Below are positions 23,417 through 24,583 of a stretch of DNA of 24,583 nucleotides, piece by piece. The position numbers and the translations under genes are program-made. The first letter of the stretch is position 1, and the number at the start of each line of letters is the position of its first letter. The stretch lies in NCBI GenBank assembly GCA_900128585.1, contig LT642302.1, positions 1 through 24,583 of the forward strand, in the 5' to 3' direction. Below the pieces are notes generated by a model. The model saw only the letters and a list, made by a program, of their open reading frames with translations, was not told the origin of the DNA and did no database searches. The stretch comes from Stramenopiles sp. TOSAG23-3 (Eukaryota; Sar).

Positions 23417-24583
23417 TCAGCACCCACTGCTATCACCTCGCGCCAACAGCCGCCTCCTCGTCCCTTCGCTGCGCACTTCCGATCGAAATGTTAACCCTTT
23501 GAACTCTACCATCAGCCCAAACTTTTTGACTTTCCACTCCAACTTGTCACAATTTTTCTGGAGGTAGTCCCCAAACTTTGGAGGGATCACACCTTCCCAG
23601 ACCACGTTGTCCCCCACAATGTGCGCGTGTTTCGTCACCGTGCTTTTGACCCACTTCGCAAATTTTCGCAACGGTTCGTCTTGAGAATCTAGTAGATTTT
23701 TGTCGTTGGCATCCAGGACTTCCACTACCTCCTCTCCCAAGAGCCTCCTTCTGCGCGACCGCTGTGCTGGCGCTGGGAAGGTCAAGCCATTTCTCGTCGT
23801 TCCAGTGTACAAATCGAGGTGCATGGGGACCCCACAGCCTCCCTTGTTGGAACCAGAAACGGGGCAAATGCACAGAGGATTTTTCTGGTTTAGCAGCATC
23901 CACATGGCAAGGCAGGACTTTTTCTGCCCATTCTGCCCCTTCCCTTTCAAGACACTGATACAATTTTTCTTCTCGTACTCCTTTAGTTTTCTCCCGCACG
24001 CACACAGGGCGGAATTGTAAGCGGCAAAGCCTCTGCGCAATTGAAACGAGCCGGTGCTGTTATCGACAACAAGTTCCACGTCTGACGCATCTCTTAAGGC
24101 AAGCAAAATGTTGTCGATCAGTTTTTTCTTTTCGTCAGTAAACGTGTTTTCGATGGCTTGTGCGCCACAGTTGGTCGCGTCGCAAAGATGCTGAAGATTT
24201 TCTGTCGGAAGCGTTTCGAGTTGTTGTTGCTTTACCAGCGAAGAAACGGTTGTCGACGATGTGCCAGTTTCTATTGATGCTGTCGCCGTTTCGTGCACAT
24301 CCGACGCAGTTTTTTCTGCATCCTCTAGGACCTCGTCCGGTGCAGTGTCTGCCTGTACATCTGCGTCGTTCACGTGGTTCTGGATTGTATCGTCAACAGC
24401 TTCAGAGGTAAGTGTATCTGCTGTCGACCCAGAACCTTGGTGTACGGTCATAGGGGCAGAACTTGGTTCTACGGTCTCAGGGGCAGAACTTGGTTCTACG
24501 GCTACAGCGGCGAGTTCATGGTTCACAATCTTCTCACACTCCTTTTCTATATCCGTGTTTGTTGAAAGTTCCAGAAGAACAAA
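23417..24583 (-). CDS. Cys-rich hypothetical protein, 5' end outside the window
   Basis: The frame is open from the window's right edge to the TGA at 23419-23417, giving 388 visible residues. The GTG at 24526 is not a credible eukaryotic start, so the N-terminus is outside. In visible numbering, residues 1-19 are unremarkable. Residues ~29-115 are acidic and Ala/Ser/Thr-rich and start with two 9-residue repeats (VEPSSAPET, VEPSSAPMT). Residues ~130-180 may be helical. A Cys cluster follows (~194-250: CACGRKLKEYEKKNC, then CLAMWMLL, CICPVSG, GGCGVP). Two dibasic/polybasic RRRRLL and RRRLL motifs lie at ~277-282 and ~376-380, and the end is Cys. I recognise no family. Cys content and possible proprotein-convertase-like sites suggest an extracellular or secretory protein, but the signal peptide region is missing. 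Confidence 0.75.
   Translation of the reverse strand, partial: FVLLELSTNTDIEKECEKIVNHELAAVAVEPSSAPETVEPSSAPMTVHQGSGSTADTLTSEAVDDTIQNHVNDADVQADTAPDEVLEDAEKTASDVHETATASIETGTSSTTVSSLVKQQQLETLPTENLQHLCDATNCGAQAIENTFTDEKKKLIDNILLALRDASDVELVVDNSTGSFQLRRGFAAYNSALCACGRKLKEYEKKNCISVLKGKGQNGQKKSCLAMWMLLNQKNPLCICPVSGSNKGGCGVPMHLDLYTGTTRNGLTFPAPAQRSRRRRLLGEEVVEVLDANDKNLLDSQDEPLRKFAKWVKSTVTKHAHIVGDNVVWEGVIPPKFGDYLQKNCDKLEWKVKKFGLMVEFKGLTFRSEVRSEGTRRRLLARGDSSGC
24431..24507 (-). repeat. 27-nt coding tandem repeat (2 copies plus a diverged third)
   Basis: Units at 24454-24480 and 24481-24507 are nearly identical (gggcagaacttggttctacg core) and encode VEPSSAP(E/M)T. A diverged copy lies at 24431-24453. This low-complexity region is probably polymorphic between strains. 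Confidence 0.8.

Noticed and set aside
1-24583. tRNA, rRNA, CRISPR, insertion sequence or viral insertion
   Set aside because: I saw no cloverleaf with A/B boxes, no spacer-repeat array, no transposase, integrase or reverse transcriptase motif, and no viral hallmark gene on either strand.

Overview
The window is nuclear DNA from a unicellular eukaryote, most likely a flagellated protist or alga. The genes are long, mostly uninterrupted and GC-richer than their surroundings. The spacers are very AT-rich, with GAA/TTC, ATT and TAG microsatellites. Products are eukaryotic: Vac14, a GH47 alpha-mannosidase, IQ/WW/B-box and EF-hand proteins, and a membrane-anchored dynamin-like GTPase. One spliceosomal intron with GTAAGT donor and TACTAAC branch site is visible. 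Intron poverty with a strict branch site fits several algal and stramenopile lineages. I cannot name the taxon.

Layout, left to right: (1) 128-1369 +, unknown basic protein; (2) 1534-4278 -, type II membrane LamG + GH47 mannosidase; (3) 5406-6893 +, membrane-anchored dynamin-like GTPase; (4) 7435-7917 +, small basic protein with a faint HMG-like C-terminus; (5) 8084-9845 -, EF-hand protein whose frame breaks once; (6) 10418-11041 +, ankyrin protein; (7) 11173-11796 -, Cys-rich head plus Pro/Gln/Met-rich tail, one intron and one apparent frame break; (8) 12149-14303 -, VAC14 with one extra G in a homopolymer; (9) 15512-20836 +, 1774-residue IQ/p25-alpha/B-box/WW scaffold; (10) 21514-23283 +, secretory carotenoid oxygenase; (11) 23417 to beyond 24583 -, Cys-rich unknown, cut by the window edge. 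Convergent neighbours are separated by only 131-166 bp. Divergent neighbours are separated by 572-1208 bp of low-complexity AT-rich DNA.

The genes do not form an operon-like pathway. Loose themes are endomembrane biology (GH47 in ER/Golgi, Vac14 in endolysosomal PI(3,5)P2 control, the membrane GTPase) and calcium/cytoskeleton (IQ/p25-alpha scaffold, EF-hand protein), which would suit a flagellate. Several reading frames extend upstream only through TTG or GTG codons, so I moved those starts to supported ATGs. Three neighbouring minus-strand genes (5, 7, 8) each need one single-base correction at a G/C run. That points to assembly indels, or less likely to decay of all three. I found no CRISPR, tRNA, rRNA, insertion sequence or viral gene.
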